Part shown: positions 52,701-62,027 of the stretch, piece by piece
How the letters are laid out: every line of letters begins with the position of its first letter
How positions within the stretch are numbered: position 1 is the first letter of the stretch
Assembly: GCA_964579205.1 (NCBI GenBank)
Contig: CAZOFH010000005.1
Location: 1 to 64,000, forward strand
Source: UBA7867 sp964579205
Lineage (GTDB): Bacteria; Bacillota; Clostridia; Christensenellales; UBA1242
DNA length: 64,000 nt
Direction of reading: 5' to 3'
The notes under the pieces: model-generated
What the model saw: the letters and a program-made list of their open reading frames with translations, nothing else
Databases searched by the model: none
Told to the model about the DNA's origin: nothing
Position numbers and translations under genes: made by a program

Positions 52701-53485
52701 ATAGTCTCAGCACTAGGCAACTCACTAGGCTTTAACTTCTTTGACAACTCGAGCAAAGCCTCTTCTTCTGTCTTTTGAGCCTCTTGCTCCAAAGTATTGA
52801 GAATGAGAGGGTGATTACCAAACAAAGCAGCAATCTCAGCCTCGCTCCCCAAACCCAAACCTTTGAGCAAAATACCTGCAGAAACCTTTACACTACGATC
52901 CATAGTCACGCGCAAAGTGTCCTTTGGAGTCTGCTCAAACTCGAGCCACATACCTCTAGTAGGGTTTAACCCAGCCAAATAAAAAGTCTTGCCAGTGTTT
53001 TTGTCCTCAATAGCGTCAAAATATACTCCTGGACTGCGCACGATCTGACTAACAACTACACGGTCTACACCGCCAATAAGGAAAGAACCAGTATCCGTCA
53101 TCAGAGGCACTTCACCCAGCATTATGTTTTGGTCAATAGCCTCACCCGTCTCCTTGTTGATAAGGCGAGCATCCACCCTGATAGGTGCATTGTAAGTGAG
53201 GGCGCGTCTACGGCACTCATCCACAGGATACTTTACCGCAGAATAGTCGATGCTGTAACCCAAAAAGTGCAACTCAACCTTGCCGCTAAAGTCCACAATA
53301 GGAGAAAACTCGGCAATGGTCTCGCCAATCCCTTTTTCCAAAAATTCTTTGTAAGTCTCCTTTTGAATATCCACAAGATACGGCATCTCGATAGGCTCAT
53401 CGACGCGCGCGAAAGAAACACGCTCAGTCTTACCACACATCACTTTTCTGATTGATGATTTTTTTGTTTCATTGTTTGCTGGCAT
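49760..53485 (-). CDS. rpoB: RNA polymerase beta subunit with altered rifampicin pocket
   Basis: Product of 1241 residues. Clear features: PSSVVNARHVTKAFMDF, the rifampicin-region sequence MDQVNPLSELTQKRKVSAV, DIHYTHYGRICAIETPEGQ, GYNYEDAILINERLV, and KMSGRHGNKGIVS near the C-terminus. In E. coli numbering the rifampicin pocket has F514S, H526Q, R529K and L533V; D516, S522 and S531 are kept. Start at 53485 is preferred as AAGGAG lies nine bases upstream; 53491 would be too close. rpoB heads its own transcript: the usual rplL/rplJ genes are not upstream and a promoter is found at 53756-53784. Confidence 0.98.
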   Translation of the reverse strand: MPANNETKKSSIRKVMCGKTERVSFARVDEPIEMPYLVDIQKETYKEFLEKGIGETIAEFSPIVDFSGKVELHFLGYSIDYSAVKYPVDECRRRALTYNAPIRVDARLINKETGEAIDQNIMLGEVPLMTDTGSFLIGGVDRVVVSQIVRSPGVYFDAIEDKNTGKTFYLAGLNPTRGMWLEFEQTPKDTLRVTMDRSVKVSAGILLKGLGLGSEAEIAALFGNHPLILNTLEQEAQKTEEEALLELSKKLKPSELPSAETIRTFIFNTFFTNLRYDLAKVGRYKFNKKLNLCNRLPGLTLGQELVINGTVLPEGTEITQEQANMIQNAGINEVYVLLSNGKKHLMRGNNRVALDSIIKCNPRDYGIYELINYPVYLDLTKDAKTKDAKLEIVREHQEELINRHIVIDDILASISYLLDLIEGIGSIDNIDHLANRRVSSVGELVNIAMHSGMAKMATLARESMQGQDLTQATPSSVVNARHVTKAFMDFMKTSPLSQSMDQVNPLSELTQKRKVSAVGPRGVRKDRAGAEVRDIHYTHYGRICAIETPEGQSIGLINSLATYSKINEYGFLETPYKKVDKQKGVVTNEVVYLMADVEEKCKIAQAVEPLDEQGHFINKTVICRYKDRVIEVSSDEIDYVDVSPRQMISVATSCIPFLENDDAARALLGSNMQRQAVPLIRTEAPIVGTGLEYRAARDSGALVLADCDGVVKYMDSSEIDIMDDEGNIHKKKLTKFAKTTKDTCLNQKPIVKEGERVKTGDVIADGLSTCNGELALGRNMLVAFMNWEGYNYEDAILINERLVKEDIYTSITLKVEDVKCRATKLGNEEITRDIPNLSEEALKNLDENGIIRVGAEVRPGDILVGKVTPKGETELTPEERLLRAIFGEKSREVRDTSLRVPHGRAGVVVDVQIFSRANKDELEAGVNMLVKVYIAQKRKLSVGDKMSGRHGNKGIVSRILPSEDMPFMANGQPVDVVLNPLGVPSRMNIGQLLEVHLGRVAKVLDWKVATPVFDGATEQQISELYRQNNLDDDAKMVLYDGRTGEAFDHRVTVGYMYMLKLTHMVDNKMHARSIGPYALVTAQPLGGQAMFGGQRFSEMDVWALEGYGAANLLQEMLTIKSDDIAGRNNVYESIVKGQPISEPGIPESFKVLVKELQSLGMDIKILTEDSREIELTELTNDDIDIPSVAKAHNDERKEIELNFDDIEGESSDIISESEFNQIENDEDAFNAGNLFDDDFDE

Positions 53486-53824
53486 TAACATTATCTCCTT
53501 GTAAAACATATTTTTGTTTTTAAAAAGTTGCCAAGTAGAATACTTTTGTGCTATTATCTATATTATAAGGACATAAAAAGGCAAAATCTGTGAAAAATGA
53601 TGAGTTTGGGCTAGGCAACAAAAAAATATGCTTTTGTAGCCAAGCACGATTTTGAGGCAAAACGCCCCTTACATATTAATTTTTATTGAAATTAATCCCT
53701 AACAAACTCAATATTCCCCACCACTCACTCTTTATATGGATATAATAGTTTTATGAGTATAGCATAAAATATAATTGTTGTCAACACAAATTTGTCAAAA
53801 AATTTTGAATAAATGAGGTACGAT
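53486..53824. other. Intergenic region and rpoB leader
   Basis: AT-rich; contains the rpoB promoter and its leader of about 260 bases. A TATAAT on the plus strand near 53740 may serve the esterase gene but lacks a good -35. No gene is supported. Confidence 0.6.
53756..53784 (-). promoter_or_regulatory. Promoter of rpoB-rpoC
   Basis: Minus strand: -35 TTGACA (53779-53784), 17-base spacer ending TGC (extended -10), -10 TATACT (53756-53761). A leader of about 260 bases follows before rpoB. Confidence 0.8.
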
Positions 53825-54799
53825 ATGCAAAAACGCGACAATACCGACCTACCACTCGCGACAAAAGCGACAATGCTAATAGAAAAATATGGGACAACAG
53901 CGCTCTCATCAGTCATCAAAAAAGACAAGGAGACTAGCGCTGTTTATTCCTTATATAATATACCATACACAGCACACAAGACAGACCCTCTGCGGCAATT
54001 CGACTGGCACTGCCCGCATTTTGCTGTGGCGAGCCCGCAAAAATCGGCTTTGCCTACCCTTTTTTATATGCACGGCGGATCGTGGTCGGCGGCGGATAAG
54101 AGCATCTTTTCTATTGTGGCAAAAGAATTCGCGGAGCAAGGACTCATCGTCATTAATCTAAATTACCGACTGATGCCGCAGGCTACCCTATCTGAGATTT
54201 TCGGCGATACTATGGACTGTCTGCACTTTTGCATAGAGAATGCCGAGATGTTTGGGATAGACAAAAATCAAATTTTTTTGGGTGGAGATAGCGCAGGGGC
54301 GCACTTATCTAGCCTAATGGCTAGCCGCATCAGCACCCAGACCAAGCCCTTGGATTACAGGATACTAGGCTGCATCCTTTTTTATGGGGTGTATGACATT
54401 TCGCACCTACACAGGCTCAATTTTCGCACTTGCCGCGCTATCGGCAGATTTTGGGAGGAAAGCCGCGCCACTGACAGTGCCGACCTCGAGAAATTTTATC
54501 ACGACTACTCACCCATTCGACTTGTGACGCCTGAATTCCCGGCGACCTTTATCACTGCGGGCGAAGTGGATAGCCTCACAAAAACGGAGACCATACCTTT
54601 TGTCCACAAACTAAACTCCCTAAATATCGACTGCGACGCGCTAGTTTTCCCAAAAAATCGACGCGACGCACGCCACGCTTTTATTAATTTGAACAACCGA
54701 GCAAGGCGCGAGGCACTCATCCGTGCTTTTGATTTTGTACGGCGCAAAATCTCCACCCCATTACGCAAAGCGACAGCAAAAACCCCCGCCACCCGATAA
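53825..54799 (+). CDS. Alpha/beta hydrolase, HSL-family esterase
   Basis: Product of 324 residues. It has HGGSW (83-87, oxyanion hole of the hormone-sensitive-lipase family), nucleophile S156 in GGDSAGAH, acid in TAGEVDSLT (about 258) and His in ARHAFIN (about 288). This is a complete carboxylesterase or deacetylase triad. There is no signal peptide, so it acts in the cytoplasm. The start at 53825 has GAGGT five bases upstream; a start at 53813 would overlap that site. Substrate unknown; many gut Clostridia have such esterases for acetylated sugars or esters. A terminator follows. Confidence 0.9.
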   Translation: MQKRDNTDLPLATKATMLIEKYGTTALSSVIKKDKETSAVYSLYNIPYTAHKTDPLRQFDWHCPHFAVASPQKSALPTLFYMHGGSWSAADKSIFSIVAKEFAEQGLIVINLNYRLMPQATLSEIFGDTMDCLHFCIENAEMFGIDKNQIFLGGDSAGAHLSSLMASRISTQTKPLDYRILGCILFYGVYDISHLHRLNFRTCRAIGRFWEESRATDSADLEKFYHDYSPIRLVTPEFPATFITAGEVDSLTKTETIPFVHKLNSLNIDCDALVFPKNRRDARHAFINLNNRARREALIRAFDFVRRKISTPLRKATAKTPATR

Positions 54800-54893
54800 C
54801 GAACAAAATTAGCGAGAGCAGGGCTGAATAGGCTCTGTTAGAGGATACACCGCACCCCCGCCCCTTATCCTTGCGCACACTTTATCAAACGCC

Positions 54894-54926
54894 AAAAAAG
54901 CGACAGACAAAAGGTCGCTTTTTTTG
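54894..54926. terminator. Bidirectional terminator
   Basis: AAAAAAGCGAC and GTCGCTTTTTTT pair around a loop of nine bases, between convergent genes. Confidence 0.88.
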
Positions 54927-54983
54927 ATTGCTACATCCCCCACAGCCTCACTTTGGGCATTCGTTAGGGATAATTATTATGAT

Positions 54984-57878
54984 TTACTTTTGCTGATTTT
55001 GGGCATTTTTGCGACGAATAAGCATAGTCGCTACCACCACGCAAATTAGCGCAACAGCGATACACATCAAGACGACAATTAGCGCCATATCGCGCTGAGT
55101 CTGCTGATACGGCTTGCTCAAGGTCGTGGCTGTGCCAGACATTACCGAGTTTGTGACCTCGACGGTGTACACACTATTAAAGTATGGCTCTTGGATGACA
55201 TAGTCCTGCCCAGTCGCCCCGACAATCATTTCGCCGTCCTTGTACCACTGGTAGGTCAACTTGCCGACCACGCCGCTGACTGCCGCGCTAAGGGTGTCGA
55301 CATATCTAGTGATGACTACTACTGGAGCGGTAGCACTAGGAGTAAGAGTGACAAAGCCGTCCTGCTCTTCCTTTTGTTTTACACTGGTCTTGACAAAATA
55401 CGCCTCGATGATATTGTTGTCCTTGGTCAAATCGGTATATGTCAAGGTCAACTTGTTGTCTATCACAGGCTTTTCTACCCCATTTACCCAAACATAATCC
55501 ACCACAAAGCCGGCGCTAGGAGTAATAACGAAGGTCTTTGATTCGCTTGGCGCAAGGCTAGCGAATTCGGCATCAATACTACCGCCCTCATGCATCAGCG
55601 CCAAAACTTTTTTGGAGGTCACGCCCTCAGGTTTTTGAGTAGCGACCACGGTAAAAGGCGAAAATTCGTTACAGAAAATGACCACACCGTTTTCGTTGAT
55701 TAGGCAATCGACTTTCTCCACCTGCCCAGTGGTAGAATTGTAGTGATAAGCCTCAAAGGTCACACCAACCTCTTTGCCGCTGTACCCCTCAGGGAAAGGC
55801 AGCATAATCTTTATCCTCTTGCCATATGGCAGTTGCTTCATCTGCTCATTGCAAAGAGTGAGGCTAATGTCATAAGTCTTGGATGCTAGCACAGTCTGAC
55901 TAGTACTACCCAAATCGGTAGCGATACCAGCATTGATTGAGGTCTGAGTATTGCTATCAATGTGTTCATTGACTACTAGCGCCACGCCGTGACTAATCTT
56001 TTTGTTTACAGGGTCGGTAAAATCCGCAGGTCGCCAATCAGTCGTATCTATGTCAGCATTCTCCAAAATTTGCGGCTTGCCATATACTTCATAAGTCTGC
56101 CCCCATTTGACTGGACAGCCGACATTAGTCTGATTTAGGACGAAAAATCCTGTAGACATACATTCTCTACCCGTCTCAGCACTACACAGCCCTTTGACCC
56201 GCATCGTGTAGGTGCAGGTATTCGCAGCATAGCGCGAACTGGTAGTAAAGCGGCAAGTGACCGTCCTGTCATTATCCCACGCGACATCGGTAACACGGAT
56301 ATCGTCTAATACCACGCCTGCATTGTGGGTGACCTCGACAGAAACTGATGCACCTGATGACAACTTGAGTTTTTCGTCAAAAGTCATCGACACGTCATAA
56401 GTTGCACCCGAACGCAAGATTTGCGAACTAGACGGCGTAACATTTATCGGGAAAGGTCTGTGCTGAGATTTTACTTGGAATTGATTTTCATAAGTGTCAG
56501 AGTACTCGATTACATCAGCAGCGGCAACATATGCCTGCGAAGATGAGGTAAACTCAGTCACCCCGACCATTACACTATCAAAATCACCATCCAAACGCAA
56601 AACCAAGCCGTCAGGCGTATCTACACAAGCGTTCTCGTAATAATTAAATTCTGTGGTATAGTTGGTCAATGCCGCCCAATTTGTGCTCGCATCACCAAAG
56701 TAATTAGCCACAAAGAATAGCCCCTCTTGATTGTACAACTGCTCACCGTTCATCCCCTTGTATGTCACGCGCAAAACATCTTTACCTTCATATTTTGTCT
56801 GTTCCATAGCAAAATTTGAGTTGTACGTGGTGGCAGTAGAAAACTCAGAGTTGCACAAATCAGGCTGTCTGAACGCATAGCCCGACTGCGAAATCACCGC
56901 GTCGGGAATGTGACTAGCGCCGACTTTGCTATACCCAGCCAAAAAGTACTGACACTCGCCGTCTTTTTTGCCCGAATCCATAGTCGTGTCCACCATATAC
57001 CACAGATTGTTTATCTGCACAAAATTCCACATATGTGCTTCAGAAAGGGTGATAGCGGTCTTGTCCTCACCGTTGTACTCATTGTACATTCCGATTATAG
57101 ATACACAAGGGATATTTATCTCGTCCATAATTATTTTGAAACTACGCGCATACGCCTCACACACACCCTCGCCCTTGACTAACGCGCCGTATGGATTGCG
57201 TACATAAGCCTCATTGCCAGCGGTACAGTCGAGTTCGCTCTTGTACACCGCCTTATTGCGGACAAAATCATATACAGCCTTGACCTTGTCTCTGGTATCG
57301 GTCAACTCGCCCACCTCGGTCAATAGAGTAGTATAACTCCCCTCTAGTGCCTCAATAGCGGCATTCACCTTGGTTTCATCGGCAAAATCAGCCCCATCGG
57401 CGCGGTAATTGTCCGTTCTGCCCGTACCCAAAAATGCATAATTTTTGCCATTTTTTGAGAGAGTGCGAATTGACATTTTGTCAAAATCCACATAAAAAAC
57501 CTCTGGGTGGTCCAAGTAAAAAGCGTCACGCCCAGCCCCGAAAGCATACAGGAGCGCCATTGAATTGGTCGCGTATTTGTCGACATCTTTTTGCGTCAAA
57601 AAGCCTCCCTCTACGAGGTCGATGCTTATATTACCTTTTTTGAGAGTGCCGTCCTCCCACATAGCCTTGATAGCGCGGTAAAATTTTGCCTCTAACGTGC
57701 TGCCATTACGCTCAAATTGGTCATAATAAAAGGTCTCTGCCGACACCACACTCGCAGCAATCGGGCACGGCTTTTCACGCGAACTGCCCACTAGCATCCC
57801 GATAGCGAATAGCACAGCAAAAGTCGCTAGCAAGACGGTCGCCGCGGCACAAAACTTGCGCATACTCAATAGTTTCAT
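54984..57878 (-). CDS. Transglutaminase-like surface protein with intact Cys-His-Asp triad
   Basis: Product of 964 residues; start at 57878 has AAAGGGGAAA upstream. N-terminal signal or anchor (about 9-31), C-terminal TM (about 930-955) with a basic tail, so it is outside the cell and membrane-bound. The transglutaminase-like core (about 195-310) has C240 in GEGVCEAYAR, H282 in SEAHMWNFV and D297 in YMVDTTMD, a full catalytic triad. Such cores act as transglutaminases, peptidases or in cross-linking. Ig-like repeats and a section with LTYQWYKDGEMI (Ig-like, near residue 880) follow. Full-length paralogue of the 43275-45962 protein, where the triad is lost. Confidence 0.9.
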   Translation of the reverse strand: MKLLSMRKFCAAATVLLATFAVLFAIGMLVGSSREKPCPIAASVVSAETFYYDQFERNGSTLEAKFYRAIKAMWEDGTLKKGNISIDLVEGGFLTQKDVDKYATNSMALLYAFGAGRDAFYLDHPEVFYVDFDKMSIRTLSKNGKNYAFLGTGRTDNYRADGADFADETKVNAAIEALEGSYTTLLTEVGELTDTRDKVKAVYDFVRNKAVYKSELDCTAGNEAYVRNPYGALVKGEGVCEAYARSFKIIMDEINIPCVSIIGMYNEYNGEDKTAITLSEAHMWNFVQINNLWYMVDTTMDSGKKDGECQYFLAGYSKVGASHIPDAVISQSGYAFRQPDLCNSEFSTATTYNSNFAMEQTKYEGKDVLRVTYKGMNGEQLYNQEGLFFVANYFGDASTNWAALTNYTTEFNYYENACVDTPDGLVLRLDGDFDSVMVGVTEFTSSSQAYVAAADVIEYSDTYENQFQVKSQHRPFPINVTPSSSQILRSGATYDVSMTFDEKLKLSSGASVSVEVTHNAGVVLDDIRVTDVAWDNDRTVTCRFTTSSRYAANTCTYTMRVKGLCSAETGRECMSTGFFVLNQTNVGCPVKWGQTYEVYGKPQILENADIDTTDWRPADFTDPVNKKISHGVALVVNEHIDSNTQTSINAGIATDLGSTSQTVLASKTYDISLTLCNEQMKQLPYGKRIKIMLPFPEGYSGKEVGVTFEAYHYNSTTGQVEKVDCLINENGVVIFCNEFSPFTVVATQKPEGVTSKKVLALMHEGGSIDAEFASLAPSESKTFVITPSAGFVVDYVWVNGVEKPVIDNKLTLTYTDLTKDNNIIEAYFVKTSVKQKEEQDGFVTLTPSATAPVVVITRYVDTLSAAVSGVVGKLTYQWYKDGEMIVGATGQDYVIQEPYFNSVYTVEVTNSVMSGTATTLSKPYQQTQRDMALIVVLMCIAVALICVVVATMLIRRKNAQNQQK

Positions 57879-58038
57879 ATATTTCCCCTTTCGATTTTGC
57901 ATATATGATATCATTTTTTTGCGAAATTCTCAACCAAAATGCAATATTTTTTTGAAAATTCGATGAGTATTGCGCAAAAAGTAACTCACCCCCCCACCTC
58001 TCGGGGGCGGGGTGCTACAAAAAATCGACAGAGAAATT

Positions 58039-59544
58039 TTAGGCGAGGGTCTCCAATACGACAGAGCCGTCTAGCCACGACATAATGTAGCCCGCCAATT
58101 TTTTGTGCGCCACTGATTCAAAAGCCTCGATTAGGTCGCTAGGGGTGACTATCCCAAACATATTTTGTTCATAAAAATACCGCAGCGATTTTTGCATCTT
58201 GGCATCGCCTATGATGTCGTTGATGCTGTCGAACATTAGCACGCCCTTTACGTAGGTCAGATACACGTACTCGGTCTCCGTCTTAAAATTGTGAATGTTT
58301 CGGTTCATACTGGTATCCAAAGTGTCATAAACATCGCGATACACATCACAAAACAGTAGATAACTGCTCAGAGTTTCACCCAAAACTTGCTTGCTCGTGC
58401 GCTCGTATTGGGGGTTTCGGTCATAAAAAAGCGCTGTCGAATACTCTGCCAAGCCCTCGTCAATCCACGCGTATTCGCACTCATTATTGCCTATTACCCC
58501 ATACCACCACTGGTGGGCAACCTCGTGAATAATCGCCTCGCGGTACTCGTCCTCGATATCCAATTCGCTAGACACATACACGAGTTGCGGATACTCCATT
58601 CCACCCTGAAAAAAGTCGGCTTTTGCCACACGCAACACCTCGTACGGGTACGCACCAAACATTTCGCCGAATGTCTCTACCGCATCGACCGCGGCAGAGA
58701 GATTTGCTTCTGCTTTTTCGTCGTCAAAATAATAGTACTCGACCAAAATATCGCCTGCCAAACGGCTCTTCATCTCAAAATCACGACTAAAAACCATAGC
58801 AAAATCGCGGACGACTTGGCTAGAATATACGCTCGTTTTGGCGCCATTTTGCTCGCTTTCGTCTATTTTCTGCCCCGAACTAGCCAGCGTCAAATCACTA
58901 GGATATGTGATGCTGACGGTGTAATTGGCTACCTCGCTAAAGAAAGGGTCGCCATTGGGCGAATAGCCGTCCGTCACAAAACTGCCATTCTCAAAAACGC
59001 ACGCCACAGGGTACCAATTCCCCAAGTTTAACGTGTTTTCTCCATAGCCAAAACGATGATTGCAATTCGGGATAGTCAAGGTAAAGTCGATGTCCACCTC
59101 TGCCCAAGCACCACTTTTGAGCGTGCTAGATAGCGGCACGATGAGCAAATTTTTGTCCTCACCGCCGATTTCAAAATCAATCGCCTTGCCTCCAACCTTG
59201 ACCTCGGCAATGGTGATGCCACCCTCACTAAAACCGTTGGGATAGACCTTATGCTTTTGAGCCTCGCTGTATGCACGGTATTTGCTCGCATCCTCACGAA
59301 AGGCATTGGGGTACAGGTGAAATTTTAACTCGCCCAAATCCACCGAACTTGTGTTGTGATAGTCCACCTGCATTTGCGCGCTCAAAGTCTTTGCGTCCTC
59401 ATCTAGCGTCGCATCGATGCGATATTCTGTAATATTGTGACGCAATTCATCAAAGGACGACTGCTGCCCGCACCCAGCAAGGGCAACTGTACAAGGCAAT
59501 ATCATCATCACCGCAACAACAAAACAAAAAAGTCTTTTCTTCAT
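58039..59544 (-). CDS. M1-family metallopeptidase lipoprotein
   Basis: Product of 501 residues, a compact M1 aminopeptidase-like protein. The signal MKKRLFCFVVAVMM...ALAGC has a lipobox with Cys25, so it is anchored outside the membrane. Zinc-binding H340-E341-x2-H344 with E363 after exactly 18 residues (HEVAHQ...WIDEGLAEY) and the substrate motif GGMEYP (314-319) are all present. The N-terminal beta-rich part (about 35-260) is the usual M1 domain; the C-terminal helical domain is short. It would trim peptides outside the cell for uptake, or act on surface proteins. Lgt at 33361-34194 would lipidate it. Confidence 0.92.
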   Translation of the reverse strand: MKKRLFCFVVAVMMILPCTVALAGCGQQSSFDELRHNITEYRIDATLDEDAKTLSAQMQVDYHNTSSVDLGELKFHLYPNAFREDASKYRAYSEAQKHKVYPNGFSEGGITIAEVKVGGKAIDFEIGGEDKNLLIVPLSSTLKSGAWAEVDIDFTLTIPNCNHRFGYGENTLNLGNWYPVACVFENGSFVTDGYSPNGDPFFSEVANYTVSITYPSDLTLASSGQKIDESEQNGAKTSVYSSQVVRDFAMVFSRDFEMKSRLAGDILVEYYYFDDEKAEANLSAAVDAVETFGEMFGAYPYEVLRVAKADFFQGGMEYPQLVYVSSELDIEDEYREAIIHEVAHQWWYGVIGNNECEYAWIDEGLAEYSTALFYDRNPQYERTSKQVLGETLSSYLLFCDVYRDVYDTLDTSMNRNIHNFKTETEYVYLTYVKGVLMFDSINDIIGDAKMQKSLRYFYEQNMFGIVTPSDLIEAFESVAHKKLAGYIMSWLDGSVVLETLA

Positions 59545-59714
59545 TTTTCGCTCCCGATACCGTTTTTTATGCGGTAATATATGCCCACTCGAGGGCTAGA
59601 TATGCTCCCAAACAGCCACAATGCAAAAAAATAACTACGCAAAACTATACACTAGAATTGCCCTGCCCTATTCGATTTTGTCGATTGGGTACTAGTTTTT
59701 TGTAATTTGTGTAA

Positions 59715-59757
59715 AACAACAAAAACAACCGAGTGATACTCAGTTGTTTTTGTTGTT
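59715..59757 (-). terminator. Terminator of the two SHOCT-like genes
   Basis: AACAACAAAAACAAC (from 59715) pairs with GTTGTTTTTGTTGTT (59743-59757), with GAGT/CTC inside. It overlaps the stop codon of the 59756 gene. Confidence 0.8.
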
Positions 59758-61324
59758 AATTATCATATTCGGCTCTGATTTTTTTGATAATTGTGTTTTT
59801 GAGTTGTTCCTTTGTCAAAAGACCGTCCTTGTAGTATTTGCAAAGCGCCTTTATCTCGTCATCAAGCGCATACTCGCGCATTACTGCAGGGCTGCGAATG
59901 ATTGGTTTTGGCTTTTGCAAGAAAATATTGCCCACACATGCGCCTGTAATAAACAATGCCACAGATATTAGCAGTGGTGCAGCAAAGATAATACCAAAAA
60001 TCCTTGTGTCTGGTATACACAATCCCCCCACAAGCATCGCTACCAATAATATAGGAGTAATTATTGACAGCGTCAACATATTGCCTTTTGATGGTTTTCT
60101 CTTTGGAGAAGTCTTGCACATCAAAATAATAACCAAAGTAAGTGCTGCATAGTAGAATAAGCAGATTATGACACCAAGCACTTCTGTCGAATAGCCTTGC
60201 AATACAATACCATTATATCCTGCAAACATTTCTTGATTAATTTCAAGCGAGACAATCGAGCCATCGCTCGATGAGCAAATCAAATTTGTGACCATATTTG
60301 CATTTGCATAAAGGATATGAGACCTATACGTTCTCTGATTTTCTACAGTCCAATAATCAGGGTCCTCATAGATATCCCAATCATCCAAAGTATATACATC
60401 ACCACCGATATTCACCTCGATACCTGAATCATAGATCTCTTCGACGGACTTTATGTAACAGCCCTGCTGCAGGGCTTTAGTTTTGATTGTTACCCTCAAA
60501 CTATCATCATCAACAGTGTAATAAGACGGCGAACGCAGCATACCTGTGACAATGAGTGTCTTGTATTCGTCAGCAGAAGTATCATAACTATTGACAAACA
60601 CAAGATTATCATTCATTCCTACGATTTCACCCATATCTATGCCGAGGCAATAAAAATCATATCCACTCCATTCGCAAGCAGTATCCAATACTTCATCTTG
60701 CGTAATAGTTGGCAAATTGCCATTTATATCATAAAAGCTTTTCTCGCATATATCCAAAACATATTCATTAGAATTAATAACGGAAATATCCTCAATTCCA
60801 AGCGCGTCCACAGCCACACGAAAGTTTCGACCATCAAACGCATCCAAGCAAACACATTCAAAATAATTGCTAGATGTATAACCAAATACACGGAATTCAT
60901 AACCTTCAAAAGTAAAGGTTATATTATAAGTATAGAACCAGAAAAGAGAAGACGGTTCCAAAGTGATAATATTTGAATACTCATAAGCATCATAATCAAT
61001 AGTTACCCTGCCTAATTCTTCATCAATAACAGAAAACTCAGGGTCAAAAGCGTCTATTACAATTAACCTTTCACTAGAATAAGAACTATAAGCAAATAAC
61101 AAGTTTTGATTTGCACTACCTACACACAAACTATCTGAATCTGTATAGGTAGATCCTTCCATAACCAAATCATAGTTTTGAATATCCCTCTGCTCAGGAT
61201 AATAAATCTCTCCGGCTGTTGCTGGCAACATCAACATAATTATTGCTATAGCCACAGAAATTGTGAGAGAACAAAGCCCAACAACGGAGGCAATGCGCAA
61301 AATTTTTCTTTTTGATTCCTTCAT
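59756..61324 (-). CDS. Membrane protein with SHOCT-like C-terminus
   Basis: Product of 522 residues, not recognised as a whole. A signal or TM segment lies at about 10-36 (VVGLCSLTISVAIAIIMLML). Residues 40-370 are an extracellular-looking, Tyr/Asp/Ser-rich domain. Then come about four TM segments (about 375-490), and the last 30 residues (DEIKALCKYYKDGLLTKEQL) resemble a SHOCT domain, a short helical oligomerisation unit usual at the C-terminus of membrane proteins. AGGGGGG is upstream of the start. It is 13 bases after the next upstream gene, whose C-terminus also has a SHOCT-like piece, so they are one operon and may interact. Confidence 0.75.
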   Translation of the reverse strand: MKESKRKILRIASVVGLCSLTISVAIAIIMLMLPATAGEIYYPEQRDIQNYDLVMEGSTYTDSDSLCVGSANQNLLFAYSSYSSERLIVIDAFDPEFSVIDEELGRVTIDYDAYEYSNIITLEPSSLFWFYTYNITFTFEGYEFRVFGYTSSNYFECVCLDAFDGRNFRVAVDALGIEDISVINSNEYVLDICEKSFYDINGNLPTITQDEVLDTACEWSGYDFYCLGIDMGEIVGMNDNLVFVNSYDTSADEYKTLIVTGMLRSPSYYTVDDDSLRVTIKTKALQQGCYIKSVEEIYDSGIEVNIGGDVYTLDDWDIYEDPDYWTVENQRTYRSHILYANANMVTNLICSSSDGSIVSLEINQEMFAGYNGIVLQGYSTEVLGVIICLFYYAALTLVIILMCKTSPKRKPSKGNMLTLSIITPILLVAMLVGGLCIPDTRIFGIIFAAPLLISVALFITGACVGNIFLQKPKPIIRSPAVMREYALDDEIKALCKYYKDGLLTKEQLKNTIIKKIRAEYDN

Positions 61325-61337
61325 ATCGTGCGCCCCC

Positions 61338-62027
61338 CTATTTCAAAAAGACTTCTACCAAGAGTTCTTTCATTTCCTCATCAGTGAAAATGCCGTCCTC
61401 GTGAAGTTGTCTAATACGAAATACCTTGTGGTCGATCACATTGTCCAAGTCGCAATCAAACTTTTTCTGAGGTTGTGTAGGAGCGACCGTCCCGTCAGGC
61501 AAAACGGTAGATTGAGGTTGCGCCACCGTACCACTAGCCGCCGCCTGAGGTTGACCCGCCATACCGCTAGCCACAGGCTGAGGTTGCCCCAATAGTCTAG
61601 CGAACTCTGCTTTGTTCTTGACAAATCCCACACAAAACAGCACTAGTGCTGTCGTCACAACGAGAATGTCCAAAATTGCTAGAATATTCAGCGTTAGAAT
61701 AATTGTGAGCAGATGAATAAAAATCACAACTGCCGACATAATAATCGCCGCTAGCAATTTGTGTTTGTATTGCGCATACTTGCCTGATTTGTCAGGATTT
61801 GCGCAAAGCATCGCAGAAAAAACAATCAACAAAATGTTGCAAATCATCAGCCCGAACGAGCCCAACAAATACGCTATACCCTGCGCCACATAGCCTGTTT
61901 CAAAAGCAGCACTGATGAGAAGAACCGAGCCACCGATACTGATTAGTTCTAATAACAGACTCAAGCCACTAAAGCAGAGAGTGACAATCGCTGCTGCCAA
62001 AACTATTTTCTTTTTTAAATTTGACAT
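61338..62027 (-). CDS. Four-TM membrane protein with linker and SHOCT-like tail
   Basis: Product of 229 residues. Start at 62027 has AAAGGAG upstream; the longer frame is not used. Four hydrophobic segments at about 8-145 (for example IVLAAAIVTLCFSGLSLLLELI and ILDILVVTTALVLFCVGF), then a Pro/Gln/Ala-rich repeat linker (QPQPVASGMAGQPQAAASG, about 150-185) and a C-terminal helix pair IRQLHEDGIFTDEEMKELL that looks like SHOCT. No enzyme motif. Function unknown; paired with the 59756-61324 gene. Confidence 0.75.
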   Translation of the reverse strand: MSNLKKKIVLAAAIVTLCFSGLSLLLELISIGGSVLLISAAFETGYVAQGIAYLLGSFGLMICNILLIVFSAMLCANPDKSGKYAQYKHKLLAAIIMSAVVIFIHLLTIILTLNILAILDILVVTTALVLFCVGFVKNKAEFARLLGQPQPVASGMAGQPQAAASGTVAQPQSTVLPDGTVAPTQPQKKFDCDLDNVIDHKVFRIRQLHEDGIFTDEEMKELLVEVFLK

